Positions 50,690 through 59,875 of a stretch of 64,000 nt of DNA are shown here, in pieces. The notes beneath the pieces are model-generated. The model made no database searches. It worked only from the letters and a program-made list of their open reading frames with translations, and was not told the DNA's origin. The stretch comes from JAVHYG01 sp040390025 (GTDB lineage Bacteria; Pseudomonadota; Gammaproteobacteria; Diplorickettsiales; Diplorickettsiaceae): positions 201,445-265,444 of the forward strand of contig JAZJZD010000004.1 of assembly GCA_040390025.1 (NCBI GenBank). Reading direction: 5' to 3'. Position 1 is the stretch's first letter. Each line of letters starts with the position of its first letter. The position numbers and the translations under genes are program-made.

Positions 50690-52006
50690 ATGAAAGATTT
50701 AAATAAAAAACTAGTCGACGTAGCATTCGCCCAAGAATGGGCCTTTAGGAAAGCTACCCAAAAAGAATTACTCAAATTCAAAAATAAATTAAGGAAACAT
50801 ATTAAAAAATCTAGCTTAACGCTTGAAGATGTTAAATCGAAACTTTTAGAAAAATTAGAAAGAGATAAAGCGTTTATACTTGCCCTTAATGAACAATTAA
50901 AAAATTATTCTGCCAGTTCAGAAGCGGCAAATGATCCAACAAAAGCAACCTTTGCCTTAAAGTTCAATAAAATGTTGGACATCCTCAATCTCGCAATTGA
51001 ATTTACCACTAATAATTTTGATTCTTTCATAGAAAGTATCAAAACTGGGCAGGAACTTGATAATTACCATATTAAAACGGCTAAAGACGACATTACCGTC
51101 ATGGATAATACTGGGCCTAGTATTTATGGCACCTCAAAAGGTAGTACTTTAAAAACCGTACTTATTAACGCTGAACTTATTTATTCAGGAAAAACTTATC
51201 TCAGTGAAATTGAACCCAGTGAGAATTGGCTAAATACACTCATTTCTTTTTTAAAAAAATGTTTCGGCGCAACAAGTCAATTCTGGATTGATAAAACCTC
51301 AAATGCACAAGTAACTCCACTACCTGGAGATTTAGATCCGCACTCCATAAAGGTTGAAGAATCTGATTTTACTGAGTGCACCTATTTCTACAACGATGCA
51401 AAAACTGAAAAAGGATTAGCTTTTATTCATAGTGGATATGCTTTTGGCGGTTATCGTAATGATCTTAGGTATCCCTATCCGCCTGGCAAACCTTTTGGCT
51501 CCGAAGATTGCTCTTCATGGATAGGAAAAATAACGTTAGGGATAGACACAGTATCTACGAGCGATCTTTGGAATCGTTGGAGATATGAATATCCACAAGA
51601 AGGCTACTCTGTGCCTGCGGCTTGGATCAATACTCACACTGCTCAATCACTCATCTCCCAATTTATCCCTATAAAAATTACTGACCCTAACAAAGATATT
51701 GTCCCCGGTTTAGTATGGGCAATGCGTGCCTTTGACACGACAGAAGATCCAGAAATGACAGGTGTTGGCAAAGGTGGACATACTGTCCTCCTAGTACAAG
51801 AGGGAATTGATGAGAACGAAAAAGTAAAAGGCATAGGATATAATCGTGATATGCCGAAAATAGAAGGTTTTGGTGTAAATGCGTTTTCAAGTATGGATGA
51901 AGCTACAAAACGAATTATGTTTTTCAAAGTAGTGCAAAAAACGGAAGAACAACGTATACCAAATAATCCTACTAGAGAATCTACTCCTCTATTAGCCGCT
52001 ATTTAA
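50690..52006 (+). CDS. NlpC/P60-like cysteine hydrolase orphan, candidate effector
   Basis: The 438-aa protein has a charged helical N-terminal half (1-130) and a C-terminal half with the order of an NlpC/P60-type papain fold: YAFGGYRNDLR, then SEDCSSWIG with C274 (compare DCSG), PGLVWAMR (compare PGDLV), GGHTVLLVQ with H364, and YNRD as the third-residue region. No signal peptide is seen, which is unusual for a peptidoglycan hydrolase and favours action elsewhere. The C terminus is ESTPLLAAI, an acidic dileucine ([DE]xxxLL) pattern like eukaryotic sorting signals. TAAGGAAAT precedes the ATG. Host-directed function is inference. Confidence 0.75.
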   Translation: MKDLNKKLVDVAFAQEWAFRKATQKELLKFKNKLRKHIKKSSLTLEDVKSKLLEKLERDKAFILALNEQLKNYSASSEAANDPTKATFALKFNKMLDILNLAIEFTTNNFDSFIESIKTGQELDNYHIKTAKDDITVMDNTGPSIYGTSKGSTLKTVLINAELIYSGKTYLSEIEPSENWLNTLISFLKKCFGATSQFWIDKTSNAQVTPLPGDLDPHSIKVEESDFTECTYFYNDAKTEKGLAFIHSGYAFGGYRNDLRYPYPPGKPFGSEDCSSWIGKITLGIDTVSTSDLWNRWRYEYPQEGYSVPAAWINTHTAQSLISQFIPIKITDPNKDIVPGLVWAMRAFDTTEDPEMTGVGKGGHTVLLVQEGIDENEKVKGIGYNRDMPKIEGFGVNAFSSMDEATKRIMFFKVVQKTEEQRIPNNPTRESTPLLAAI

Positions 52007-52018
52007 AATTTAGATATA

Positions 52019-52057
52019 AAAAAACCTGGGCTGTTATAAAAGCGACTCAGGTTTTTT
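52019..52057. terminator. Bidirectional intrinsic terminator
   Basis: AAAAAACCTG at 52019-52028 and CAGGTTTTTT at 52048-52057 form a 10-bp stem with flanking A and T tracts, in the convergent junction between the orphan (stop 52006) and the histidine phosphatase gene, whose last codons lie in the hairpin. Confidence 0.85.
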
Positions 52058-52672
52058 ATTCCAAAATTTTACTTGCCATTTTTGTTTATCATAAATAAAT
52101 AAACAAAGATTACCTGTGGCTACTTTAAAGTTTTTATTCTGAATATGCTGCTCAAATGCTTCTGGAACCAATTGCAGAAAGTAACGTAATCGGCCATTAC
52201 TCGTAATAACTAAGATCGCATCTTCTGGCGTATATTTTTTTACGACATCTTGCGCAAATGACTTTACTTCATCCGACATATGAGAAGAAGAACCTAACCA
52301 ATTAGCTGCTTTGGGCCATTCGCTAAAATTTTCCCAAGCAGACAATTCAGAATTATCCCCTTTTTTTTGAATTTCTTCATTACTCAAGCCAGACCAATCA
52401 CCATAATCGATTTCGTTTAATCGAGGATCAACAATAGGTTTCAATGGAGAATCTAATTCGCCAAGTATAATTTTAGCGTAATCATGTGTTCTTCTTAAAG
52501 GGCCACAATAAACCGCTTTTATATTTAATCCAGATTTTTGTATAACACGGGCCAAATTTTTAGCTTGTTGTATTCCCGAATCAACCAGTGACAAATCTTC
52601 TCTTGCACCTACCCATACTGCTGTTTCGCCAGGAACAAACGTATTACCGTGTCTTGAAAAAATAATTTGCAT
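52034..52672 (-). CDS. Histidine phosphatase superfamily protein, variant active site
   Basis: A 212-aa phosphoglycerate-mutase-like protein. The N terminus has IIFSRHGNT with the nucleophilic His, and CGPLRRTHDYAKI and NEIDYGDWSGLS follow. The position of the second catalytic His (normally SHGG) reads ITSNGRLRY, so it is replaced by Ser. The enzyme may be a divergent subfamily with another acid/base, or inactive. It is 12 bases after a KdsB-like gene and ends the acs operon. Confidence 0.8.
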   Translation of the reverse strand: MQIIFSRHGNTFVPGETAVWVGAREDLSLVDSGIQQAKNLARVIQKSGLNIKAVYCGPLRRTHDYAKIILGELDSPLKPIVDPRLNEIDYGDWSGLSNEEIQKKGDNSELSAWENFSEWPKAANWLGSSSHMSDEVKSFAQDVVKKYTPEDAILVITSNGRLRYFLQLVPEAFEQHIQNKNFKVATGNLCLFIYDKQKWQVKFWNKKPESLL

Positions 52673-52684
52673 ATTACTTAAGTG

Positions 52685-53476
52685 TTAGTTAAAAGAAACT
52701 AGCTCGCCTTCTTCTTCAATAATCCTTTCAACTAACTCAACATCATTTGGACTATCAATAGACCCATGCGTACGTCCTTTGTAATCGACAACAACAACTC
52801 GCATCGGCATCCCATTTTCCAATGCACGTAATTGCTCAAGGCCTTCTACCTTTTCTAAGGCAGTTTCGGTTAAAGAAATATATTTTTTCAGCGCTGAAAA
52901 ACGATAGGCATATAATCCGATATGTCGATAAAGCGGCAAATTATTGCTCTTCGAGTCTCTCACATAGGGAATCATACTTTTAGAAAAATAAAGTGCATTA
53001 TAATTTTTATCAAACACAACCATACTTCCCCCTACATTTCCTTGCATCTTCGAGGTTTTCATTTCTGTATATTCGTTTGGGGTAATTTGCACCGCTAAGG
53101 TACTTATTGTTAAAGTATTATCCGCTTTCATCCTATCAACCAATTCTTGAATAGTCCAAGGAGGAGTTAATACGGCATCTCCTTGTAAATTAATAACGAG
53201 ATCGCTTTCTTGCATCGCTAACGCTTTAGCTGCTACAAAAGCACGCTCAGTTCCGTTGGGACAATCGTCCGTCATAATGACTTTTGCCCCAAAATCTATT
53301 GCATGATTTTGAATATCCGTATGATCCGTAGCAACATACACTTCATCGATATCTTTAACTGATTTCGCAATAGACCAGGTGCGATAGATAAGACTTTTCC
53401 CTTTAATTTTTTCTAGTGGCTTTCCAGGGAAACGTGTTGAATTATAACGCGCAGGAATAATAATAATATTTTTCAT
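52685..53476 (-). CDS. kdsB: KdsB-like cytidylyltransferase
   Basis: A 263-aa nucleotidyltransferase with IIIIPARYNSTRFPGKPL at the N terminus, GTERAFVA and LVINLQGDA, the CMP-Kdo synthetase pattern. The usual GDEP reads GDAV, and the protein is about 15 residues longer than KdsB, so another CMP-sugar such as an 8-amino-Kdo or a related acid is possible. Its start overlaps the end of acs by 4 bp. Confidence 0.8.
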   Translation of the reverse strand: MKNIIIIPARYNSTRFPGKPLEKIKGKSLIYRTWSIAKSVKDIDEVYVATDHTDIQNHAIDFGAKVIMTDDCPNGTERAFVAAKALAMQESDLVINLQGDAVLTPPWTIQELVDRMKADNTLTISTLAVQITPNEYTEMKTSKMQGNVGGSMVVFDKNYNALYFSKSMIPYVRDSKSNNLPLYRHIGLYAYRFSALKKYISLTETALEKVEGLEQLRALENGMPMRVVVVDYKGRTHGSIDSPNDVELVERIIEEEGELVSFN

Positions 53477-55461
53477 GCGTGCGGATTATCATCCTCTTTT
53501 TTTTGCAATTCGACCAACACTGAAAAATCTTCGAGCGTGGAAATGTCTTGATTAATAGGGCGGTTACTTGCAATATCACGCAATAAGCGACGCATAATCT
53601 TACCAGAGCGTGTTTTAGGTAAAGTCATGGTGAAAATAAGTTGCTTCGGTTTAGCTAAAGGTCCAATTGTATTTCGCACTTGATCAATAATTTCTACTTT
53701 TAACTGGGGCGAAGGCTTTACAGAATCGCATAAAGTAATAAATGCTGTAATTGACTGCCCTGTTGTTTTATCCGGAATTGCTACCACTGCCGCTTCGGCA
53801 ACGAGAGGATGGCTGACTAAAGCCGATTCAACCTCAGCCGTACCTAAACGATGCCCTGATACTTTAATCACATCATCAACACGCCCCATAATCCAAATAT
53901 AGCCACTGTCATCATAATGGGCACTATCTCCGGAAAAATAGGCATGAGGCATTTGTACCCAATATTGCTCTTCATAACGTTTAGGATCACCCCAAATTCC
54001 GCGTAACATACTAGGCCATGGTTGCCGAATCACTAAAGAACCGCCCTGACCTGAAGCAACGGGTTCACCTGAAATCGGATCGACAATATCAACCACGACT
54101 CCGGGTAAAGGTTTGGCAACTGAACCTGGCTTAGTAGGAGTCGCTCCAGGAATAGGCGAAATCATAATAGCACCTGTCTCAGTTTGCCACCATGTATCCA
54201 CTATAGGACAGCGCTCTTTCCCTATTTTTTTAGAGTACCAAACCCATGCTTCGGGATTTAGAGGTTCGCCCACACTTCCTAGTAGTCGTAAAGACGATAA
54301 ATCATTTCCATCTATCCATTGCTCGCCCCACTTCATAAAAGAGCGGACCGCTGTGGGTGCGGTATAGAAAATACTTACCTTGTATTTATCAATCAGCTCC
54401 CAAAAACGATTAGGATTAGGCCAGTTTGGTGCTCCTTCATAGATAACAATACTTGCCGCGTTTAGTAATGGGCCATAAACAACATAGGTATGACCTGTGA
54501 TCCAACCTACATCGGCTGTACACCAATAAACATCATCAGGCTTCAGATCAAAGACTATTTTTGAGGTGTAATAGGCTCCTACCATATAACCAGCTGTAGT
54601 ATGGAAAATTCCTTTCGGAATACCCGTAGAACCGGAGGTATAAAGGATAAATAACACATCTTCACTATCAAGTGGCTCGGCAGGACAATCGTTTCCTAAA
54701 CCCTGTATTAATTCATTCCAACTTATATCTCGCTCTGGCTTTAATGAAAGGGGAGTTTCCGTACGCTGATAGACGACTACCTTTTTTACATTATCAGAGC
54801 CAGAACGTTGCAGCTCTTCTAAAGCCTCATCAACTACGGATTTCAGTGGAATCACCTTACCACGTCGATAACCCGCATCGGCTGTAATGACTAATTTACT
54901 TTTAGAATCTCGGAGCCGATCTTCTAAAGCCTGCACAGAATAACCACCAAAAACAACGTTGTGTATAGCACCAATACGCGCACATGCCAAAACGGCGATG
55001 ACAAGTTCTGGAATCAATGGCATGTAAAGCGTAATACAATCTGCTTTTTTTATTCCCAGTTTTTTTAAGCCATTCGCAAATTGGCCTACGGCTTCATATA
55101 ATTCTTGATAGCTTAATTGACGTTTTTCGCCAGGCTCTCCTTCCCAAATCAGGGCGGGTTTGTTCGCATGTTTTGCCAAATGACGATCTAAACAATTATA
55201 GGCAATGTTGGTTTTTCCTTCGTCAAACCAAATTGCAGAAGGTTCATTCCATGTTAAAACCTTTTTCCAAGGTTCAAACCAATGGAGTTCCTTCGCAATT
55301 TCGGCCCAAAATTGCTCAGGTTGCTCAATAGAGTAGCGATATATCTCTTCATAATCGTCCAATGACTTAATAGTGGCCTTATCAACAAAACGTTTAGAGG
55401 GGGGGAAAACACGGGTTTCATTTAACATAGAGCTCACAATTTGTGATTCGCTAATGGACAT
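53473..55461 (-). CDS. acs: Acetyl-CoA synthetase
   Basis: Activates acetate through acetyl-AMP. The start is ATG 55461 (MSISESQIV), preceded by GAGGAG; an ATG 27 bases upstream is less likely. The 662-aa protein has the N-terminal ACAS motif (WFEPWKKVLTW), the phosphate loop YTSGSTGIPKGI, VDTWWQTETG with the acetyl-pocket Trp, and PKTRSGKIMRRLLR with the Lys acetylated in Pat-controlled enzymes. It heads an operon with a KdsB-like and a phosphatase gene, an unusual combination. Confidence 0.92.
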   Translation of the reverse strand: MSISESQIVSSMLNETRVFPPSKRFVDKATIKSLDDYEEIYRYSIEQPEQFWAEIAKELHWFEPWKKVLTWNEPSAIWFDEGKTNIAYNCLDRHLAKHANKPALIWEGEPGEKRQLSYQELYEAVGQFANGLKKLGIKKADCITLYMPLIPELVIAVLACARIGAIHNVVFGGYSVQALEDRLRDSKSKLVITADAGYRRGKVIPLKSVVDEALEELQRSGSDNVKKVVVYQRTETPLSLKPERDISWNELIQGLGNDCPAEPLDSEDVLFILYTSGSTGIPKGIFHTTAGYMVGAYYTSKIVFDLKPDDVYWCTADVGWITGHTYVVYGPLLNAASIVIYEGAPNWPNPNRFWELIDKYKVSIFYTAPTAVRSFMKWGEQWIDGNDLSSLRLLGSVGEPLNPEAWVWYSKKIGKERCPIVDTWWQTETGAIMISPIPGATPTKPGSVAKPLPGVVVDIVDPISGEPVASGQGGSLVIRQPWPSMLRGIWGDPKRYEEQYWVQMPHAYFSGDSAHYDDSGYIWIMGRVDDVIKVSGHRLGTAEVESALVSHPLVAEAAVVAIPDKTTGQSITAFITLCDSVKPSPQLKVEIIDQVRNTIGPLAKPKQLIFTMTLPKTRSGKIMRRLLRDIASNRPINQDISTLEDFSVLVELQKKEDDNPHA

Positions 55462-55711
55462 AGTTTTATTCTCCTCTATTTTTAACATTGAGTAGTTCGA
55501 CTATAAACTGCACAAATTAGCCTAGGATATACCGTCATTTGGCACTTTAATTATTACTGGCTAAAAATTACACTACTTACTTGGAATTATGATAAAAGCC
55601 TCAATTTGTAACATAAGCCCAGTTTATTCAAAATACTAAAACTAACTTGCAGCTACTCGATTCATCAACTAACCTTAAGACGCAAGGAAATTTAATAGAG
55701 GAGAAAACACG

Positions 55712-55879
55712 ATGTTAACATGGGCATTTATATTTCTAGCCATTGCCATTATAGCCGCTATCGTTGGGTATACAGGCGTTTTTGTAGCTGCTGCTGGCAT
55801 TGCTAAAATCATCTTTCTCATATTCATTATATTGGCGATTATTTCGTTTATATCTATGCTGTTCCGCAGACGACGCTAA
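55712..55879 (+). CDS. DUF1328 (YtjA/UPF0391) small membrane protein
   Basis: A 55-codon ORF beginning MLTWAFIFLAIAIIAAIVGY, with two hydrophobic helices (about 3-22 and 29-50) and a basic FRRRR end. GAGGAGAAAACACG lies directly before the ATG. It closely matches the DUF1328/YtjA pattern of WA-F-AIIA-x-GF/Y-G and two transmembrane segments. The function is unknown; E. coli YtjA responds to envelope stress. It converges on tgt with a 20-bp gap. Confidence 0.87.
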   Translation: MLTWAFIFLAIAIIAAIVGYTGVFVAAAGIAKIIFLIFIILAIISFISMLFRRRR

Positions 55880-55899
55880 ACTAGATTACGGCTTTTTAG

Positions 55900-57090
55900 C
55901 TATCTATTCAAATAAGAAATCTCACCCTCTTCTGCTTGTTCAGCAAGAATTACGGCACGCATTTCCGCGCAGACTGAGTGCATTATGGAAATATTATGAA
56001 TACAGGCCAAGTGGTTATAGAGAGACGATCCTTGTCTAAACAAAAAATGTAAATAAGCGCGACTGAAGCGCTGGCAAGTATAACATAAACAGTCTTCTAA
56101 AATAGGTCTATCATCTTTCGCATAAATCGATTTTTTAATCAAAAGTCTGCCATTTTTTTCTTCACTGAGAAACTCCAACCAATCTGCTGTTTTACTGACT
56201 TTCCCATGATAAAGCGCACCATGTCGCGCATTCCGAGTCGGTGCAACACAATCAAATATGTCCACGCCTTTTCTCACAACATCAATTAAATCTTGTGGGT
56301 TAAGCCCAACACCCATCGTATACCTTGCTTTATTAATAGGCAATAAAGGTCGAACCCAGTCGATTACTTCGCAGGTTTTCTCCATATCAAAACCAATCAC
56401 TTCGCCGCCAATGGCAATACCCTCTAAATCAGCTTCTAAAATAAATTGCGCACTTTTTTCCCGAAGATCGCGAAAGCTGCCGCCTTGAATAATACCAAAT
56501 AAGGCTTGTTTGTAGCCATATGCAGAATCAGGTGATAACAGATGTGTTTCTTTTGATTCGAGTAACCAACGATGTGTACGATCCATCGCCGCTAAAGCCA
56601 CTTCTTTTCCACCTTCCTCTGGCGTACATTCATCAAATGCCATGATAATATCAGCACCGATAACTTTCTGTGCTTCTATAGAACTTTTAGGTGTTAGGTG
56701 AATCACTTTTCCTGTGATTGGATGCTTAAAATGAGCGCCTTCACTATTTATCCTGCAAATTTTCCCATTTTTAGATAAGCTAAATACTTGAAATCCGCCG
56801 CTATCCGTTAGCATAGGCCCATCCCAAGCCATCAAGCGGTGCATACCACCACTCGCTTCGATTATATCCATTCCCGGATTAACCAACATATGGTAGGTAT
56901 TTCCACCTAAAATAATTTGCGAGCCCGTACCAACAAGGTCGTCCGGTGTCATATGGTTAACAAACGCCCGTGTTCCAACCGGCATAAAAGCGGGCGTTGT
57001 AATACACCCATGCGGTGTTGTAATTTCCAACACCCTTGCAGAAGTAAGTTTGCTAGATTTAATTAGTCGTGTAGAAAATTGGTTAGCCAT
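55900..57090 (-). CDS. tgt: Queuine tRNA-ribosyltransferase
   Basis: Exchanges guanine-34 for preQ1 in tRNAs with GUN anticodons. The 396-aa TIM barrel has DSGGFQVFSLSKNGKI with the catalytic Asp, FDCVAPTRNARHG with the second Asp, and zinc ligands CLCYTCQRFSRAYL with a later His. It is slightly longer than E. coli Tgt (375 aa), with a different C-terminal end. It overlaps trmJ by 8 bp. Unusually, it is separated from queA and yajC by suhB, secF and secD. Confidence 0.95.
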   Translation of the reverse strand: MANQFSTRLIKSSKLTSARVLEITTPHGCITTPAFMPVGTRAFVNHMTPDDLVGTGSQIILGGNTYHMLVNPGMDIIEASGGMHRLMAWDGPMLTDSGGFQVFSLSKNGKICRINSEGAHFKHPITGKVIHLTPKSSIEAQKVIGADIIMAFDECTPEEGGKEVALAAMDRTHRWLLESKETHLLSPDSAYGYKQALFGIIQGGSFRDLREKSAQFILEADLEGIAIGGEVIGFDMEKTCEVIDWVRPLLPINKARYTMGVGLNPQDLIDVVRKGVDIFDCVAPTRNARHGALYHGKVSKTADWLEFLSEEKNGRLLIKKSIYAKDDRPILEDCLCYTCQRFSRAYLHFLFRQGSSLYNHLACIHNISIMHSVCAEMRAVILAEQAEEGEISYLNR

Positions 57091-57850
57091 CGATATTTTT
57101 GATTTTATTATCCGTGGTAGTTGCGGATAGTTTTTTCTGAATTGCGCTTAAAATCCCACGCAAAATCTTTACCTCTGTTTCATCAAGTTCAGCACGGCTA
57201 AATAATCGACGCAGCCTATCCATAATCTGTTGGCTACGAAAAGATTGTAAAAATTCAACGCTCGTTAATACACTATTTAAATGCTGATAAAAATATTCAA
57301 GTTGTTCCACTTTGGCTAAATCGTTTTTTTTAACAGCCACTGTTTCTTTTTTCTGTAAAAAAGCCTGCCGTAGTTCATAACAAACAATCTGCACAGCAGA
57401 AGCAAGATTCAAAGAGCTATACTCGGGATTAGTCGGAATCATTATCTGTAAGTGGCACTGCTGTAATTCTTGATTGGTAAGGCCAGACCGCTCACGCCCA
57501 AATAAAATAGCTATGGTTTGCGGTAACATCCCTTCTATTTTTTCTGCTGATTCACGAGCCGTTAAAGCGACCCAATTTAGTTCCCGCACGCGAGTGCTGG
57601 TACCAAATACTAAAGTACAATCAGAAAGTGCTTCCTCTAAGGTACTAACCACTTGTGCATCACCTAAAATATCCAAGGCATTACTTGCCCGCACAGAAGC
57701 CTTTTGATGAGGAAATGCTTCTGGATTTACCAGGTAAAGGCGTTTTAGACCCATAGTCTTCATAGCCCTAGCCGTTGCCCCGATATTGCCGGGATCGCTG
57801 GGATTAACTAAGACAATGCGAATTTTGGAAAGAAAATCAGAAAAGGCCAT
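57083..57850 (-). CDS. trmJ: tRNA (cytidine/uridine-32-2'-O)-methyltransferase TrmJ
   Basis: A SPOUT-class methyltransferase of 255 aa. VLVNPSDPGNIGATARAMKTMGL, LFGRERSGLTNQEL and NPEYSSLNLASAVQIVCYE are the three knot motifs. The C-terminal 80 residues are the TrmJ helical extension. It is the first gene of a trmJ-tgt unit, which suggests a joint tRNA modification locus. Confidence 0.91.
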   Translation of the reverse strand: MAFSDFLSKIRIVLVNPSDPGNIGATARAMKTMGLKRLYLVNPEAFPHQKASVRASNALDILGDAQVVSTLEEALSDCTLVFGTSTRVRELNWVALTARESAEKIEGMLPQTIAILFGRERSGLTNQELQQCHLQIMIPTNPEYSSLNLASAVQIVCYELRQAFLQKKETVAVKKNDLAKVEQLEYFYQHLNSVLTSVEFLQSFRSQQIMDRLRRLFSRAELDETEVKILRGILSAIQKKLSATTTDNKIKNIDG

Positions 57851-57873
57851 TTATAATGTTATATTCACCACAA

Positions 57874-57943
57874 TTGGTTTTTTGCAAGTGCCGCGAAATT
57901 GCGAGTTGAGCAGCCACCGCTAAAAATTCAAGCGCGAAGGTAT
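57874..57943 (+). repeat. Repeat family C, copy 2
   Basis: TTGGTTTTTTGCAAGTGCC followed by GCGAAATTGCGAGTTGAG, CAGCCACCGC and TTCAAGCGCGAAGGTAT, in the 170-bp gap between divergent trmJ and suhB. It aligns along its length with the copies in dacB and near ppa, and is noncoding here. Confidence 0.78.
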
Positions 57944-58026
57944 CTTAATAAAAACAAGCTATGGTATCATCCTTCCTATAGCAAAGACATACTCAGAACT
58001 CGACACTTTTACTCTAATAATTGAAG

Positions 58027-58833
58027 ATGCACCCTTTTTTAAATATCGCAGACGGCGCTGCACGAGCAGCCGGAAAAATCATTTTAGATGGCTTAAAACG
58101 CCTAGATTTTATTCGCTCAAAACAAAAAGAGAACCGTAGCATCGTCACAGAAATAGACCTACGAGCAGAAAAAGTAATTATTGAAACGATTCAAGAGGCC
58201 TATCCATCTCATGGTATTTTTGCTGAAGAAAGCGGTACTATTGAGGGTAAAGACTATATTTGGATTATTGACCCTTTGGATGGAACAAGTAACTTCATCC
58301 ATGACTTTCCGCATTTTGCGGTTTCAATAGCCATTAAAAATCAAGAAAAAAACCGTATTGAACATGCCTTAGTCTACGATCCGTTACGCCAAGAAACTTT
58401 CAGCGCAACGCGAGGCGGAGGCGCCTATTTAAATAATACACAGCGTTTTTCTCGTCGATTACGGGTTAGTAATCGAACCAAGATCGAGGAATCACTCTTA
58501 GGTATTTGTATCCCTTCACGAGGACTGAATACGCTGACGCCTCCGCTCAATAAAGAAGCATTACGTACTATGATGGCACAAGCCAGCGGTATTCGCCGTA
58601 CAGGTTCTGCTGTCCTTGATCTTGCCTATGTAGCCGCTGGTCGTTTAGATGCAGCACTCGAACTTAATCTTGAACCTTGGGATATGGCTACTGGTGTTTT
58701 ACTGATTCGAGAAGCCGGTGGGATTGTCTGCGATTTACAAGGCAAAGAAAATTACTTTGAAACAGGTCATATCATCGGCGCAAATCCAAAGCTTTGCCCT
58801 CTCCTACTAAAAGCCATTCAATTAAAAATATAG
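58027..58833 (+). CDS. suhB: Inositol-1-monophosphatase SuhB
   Basis: A Mg-dependent phosphatase and Nus-factor-like regulator of rRNA transcription. The start is ATG 58027 (MHPFLNIADGAARAAG), as in E. coli MHPMLNIA; a TTG at 58021 would add two residues. Motifs are IDPLDGTSNFIHDFPHF and WDMATGVLLIREAGG, with AEESG as the metal ligand. Length 268 aa is normal. Confidence 0.93.
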   Translation: MHPFLNIADGAARAAGKIILDGLKRLDFIRSKQKENRSIVTEIDLRAEKVIIETIQEAYPSHGIFAEESGTIEGKDYIWIIDPLDGTSNFIHDFPHFAVSIAIKNQEKNRIEHALVYDPLRQETFSATRGGGAYLNNTQRFSRRLRVSNRTKIEESLLGICIPSRGLNTLTPPLNKEALRTMMAQASGIRRTGSAVLDLAYVAAGRLDAALELNLEPWDMATGVLLIREAGGIVCDLQGKENYFETGHIIGANPKLCPLLLKAIQLKI

Positions 58834-58848
58834 CCCCTCATAAAACTA

Positions 58849-58926
58849 AGTCTTTTGTTTGATTTCTAGTAGATTGGCTTTGAGAAGCTTTGTTACCACG
58901 CCAGTAAATGAAATTAAACAAAAGAC
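58849..58926. repeat. Repeat family B, copy 2, with terminal inverted repeat
   Basis: GTCTTTTGTTT at 58850-58860 pairs with AAACAAAAGAC at 58916-58926 around a 55-base loop, between the convergent suhB and secF genes. The first part matches the segment at 15384-15417 after relA. It may serve as a terminator at both gene ends. Confidence 0.5.
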
Positions 58927-58934
58927 GATGGTTT

Positions 58935-59846
58935 CTAAGGCCTGGAATCAACTTCCTTTATCGATGGCAACAAGTTACTTCTATCCAAGCCTAATGCAAC
59001 AGCCAAGGCACCCGCCACATAGATAGAAGAATAAGTCCCAATAACAATCCCTATGACTAAAGCCAGTGCAAAGCTATGAATCATTGGACCACCAAAAATA
59101 CATAAAGAAAGCACGACAAAAAGCGTGGTTGCTGAAGTCATAATCGTTCTTGATAAAGTTTGGTTAATGGAAAGATTAACCACTTCAACAGAAGTCTTTT
59201 TACGCAGTTTACGAAAATTCTCACGGATCCTATCAAAAATAACGATAGTATCGTTCAGCGAATAACCAATTACCGCTAATATTGCTGCAAGTGCAGTCAT
59301 ATTAAATTCGATATGGAATAAAGAAAAAATACCCAAAATTAAAATAGGATCATGAATCAAAGCAACTGCAGCGCCAATTGCAAATCGATATTCAAAACGA
59401 AGTGAGATATAAACCATAATACCCAACAAAGCAATAAATACCGCTAATGCCCCTTGTGTAGCTAATTCATGCCCTACTTGCGGCCCAATAAATTCAAGTT
59501 GTTTTAATTGTGCACCGGGTAATGCCTGAATAATTTTAGTGGCCAAATCATGCTGACTGGTTTTTTCAGCTGCAAGACTAATTAAAACATCTTGGGATGT
59601 GCCATAACTTTGTACTAAAGCGTCCTTAAAACCAGCTTGCTGCAATTCCTGACGCACTTTAGGTAACTCTACAGAACGATTAAATGAAACTTGTAGTTGA
59701 CTACCACCAGTAAAGTCTAACCCCCAATGCAAACCCTTAATAAGGAGTGAGCCGACTGAAACCAATAAGAGCAATAAAGACAATACAGCCGCCCAGCGCT
59801 GCAAGCCTAAAAAATTGATATTCGTCTGTCTTTTAAAAAATTCCAC
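58935..59846 (-). CDS. secF: Protein translocase subunit SecF
   Basis: Inner-membrane partner of SecD that uses the proton gradient to aid late export. The 303 aa include LHWGLDFTGGSQLQVSF, a periplasmic domain, and the conserved YSLNDTIVIFDRIRENFRK near the fourth helix, with about six membrane segments. It follows secD after 29 bases. Confidence 0.95.
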   Translation of the reverse strand: MEFFKRQTNINFLGLQRWAAVLSLLLLLVSVGSLLIKGLHWGLDFTGGSQLQVSFNRSVELPKVRQELQQAGFKDALVQSYGTSQDVLISLAAEKTSQHDLATKIIQALPGAQLKQLEFIGPQVGHELATQGALAVFIALLGIMVYISLRFEYRFAIGAAVALIHDPILILGIFSLFHIEFNMTALAAILAVIGYSLNDTIVIFDRIRENFRKLRKKTSVEVVNLSINQTLSRTIMTSATTLFVVLSLCIFGGPMIHSFALALVIGIVIGTYSSIYVAGALAVALGLDRSNLLPSIKEVDSRP

Positions 59847-59875
59847 AATTTATAACTCTTAAAAACTAAATAGCA

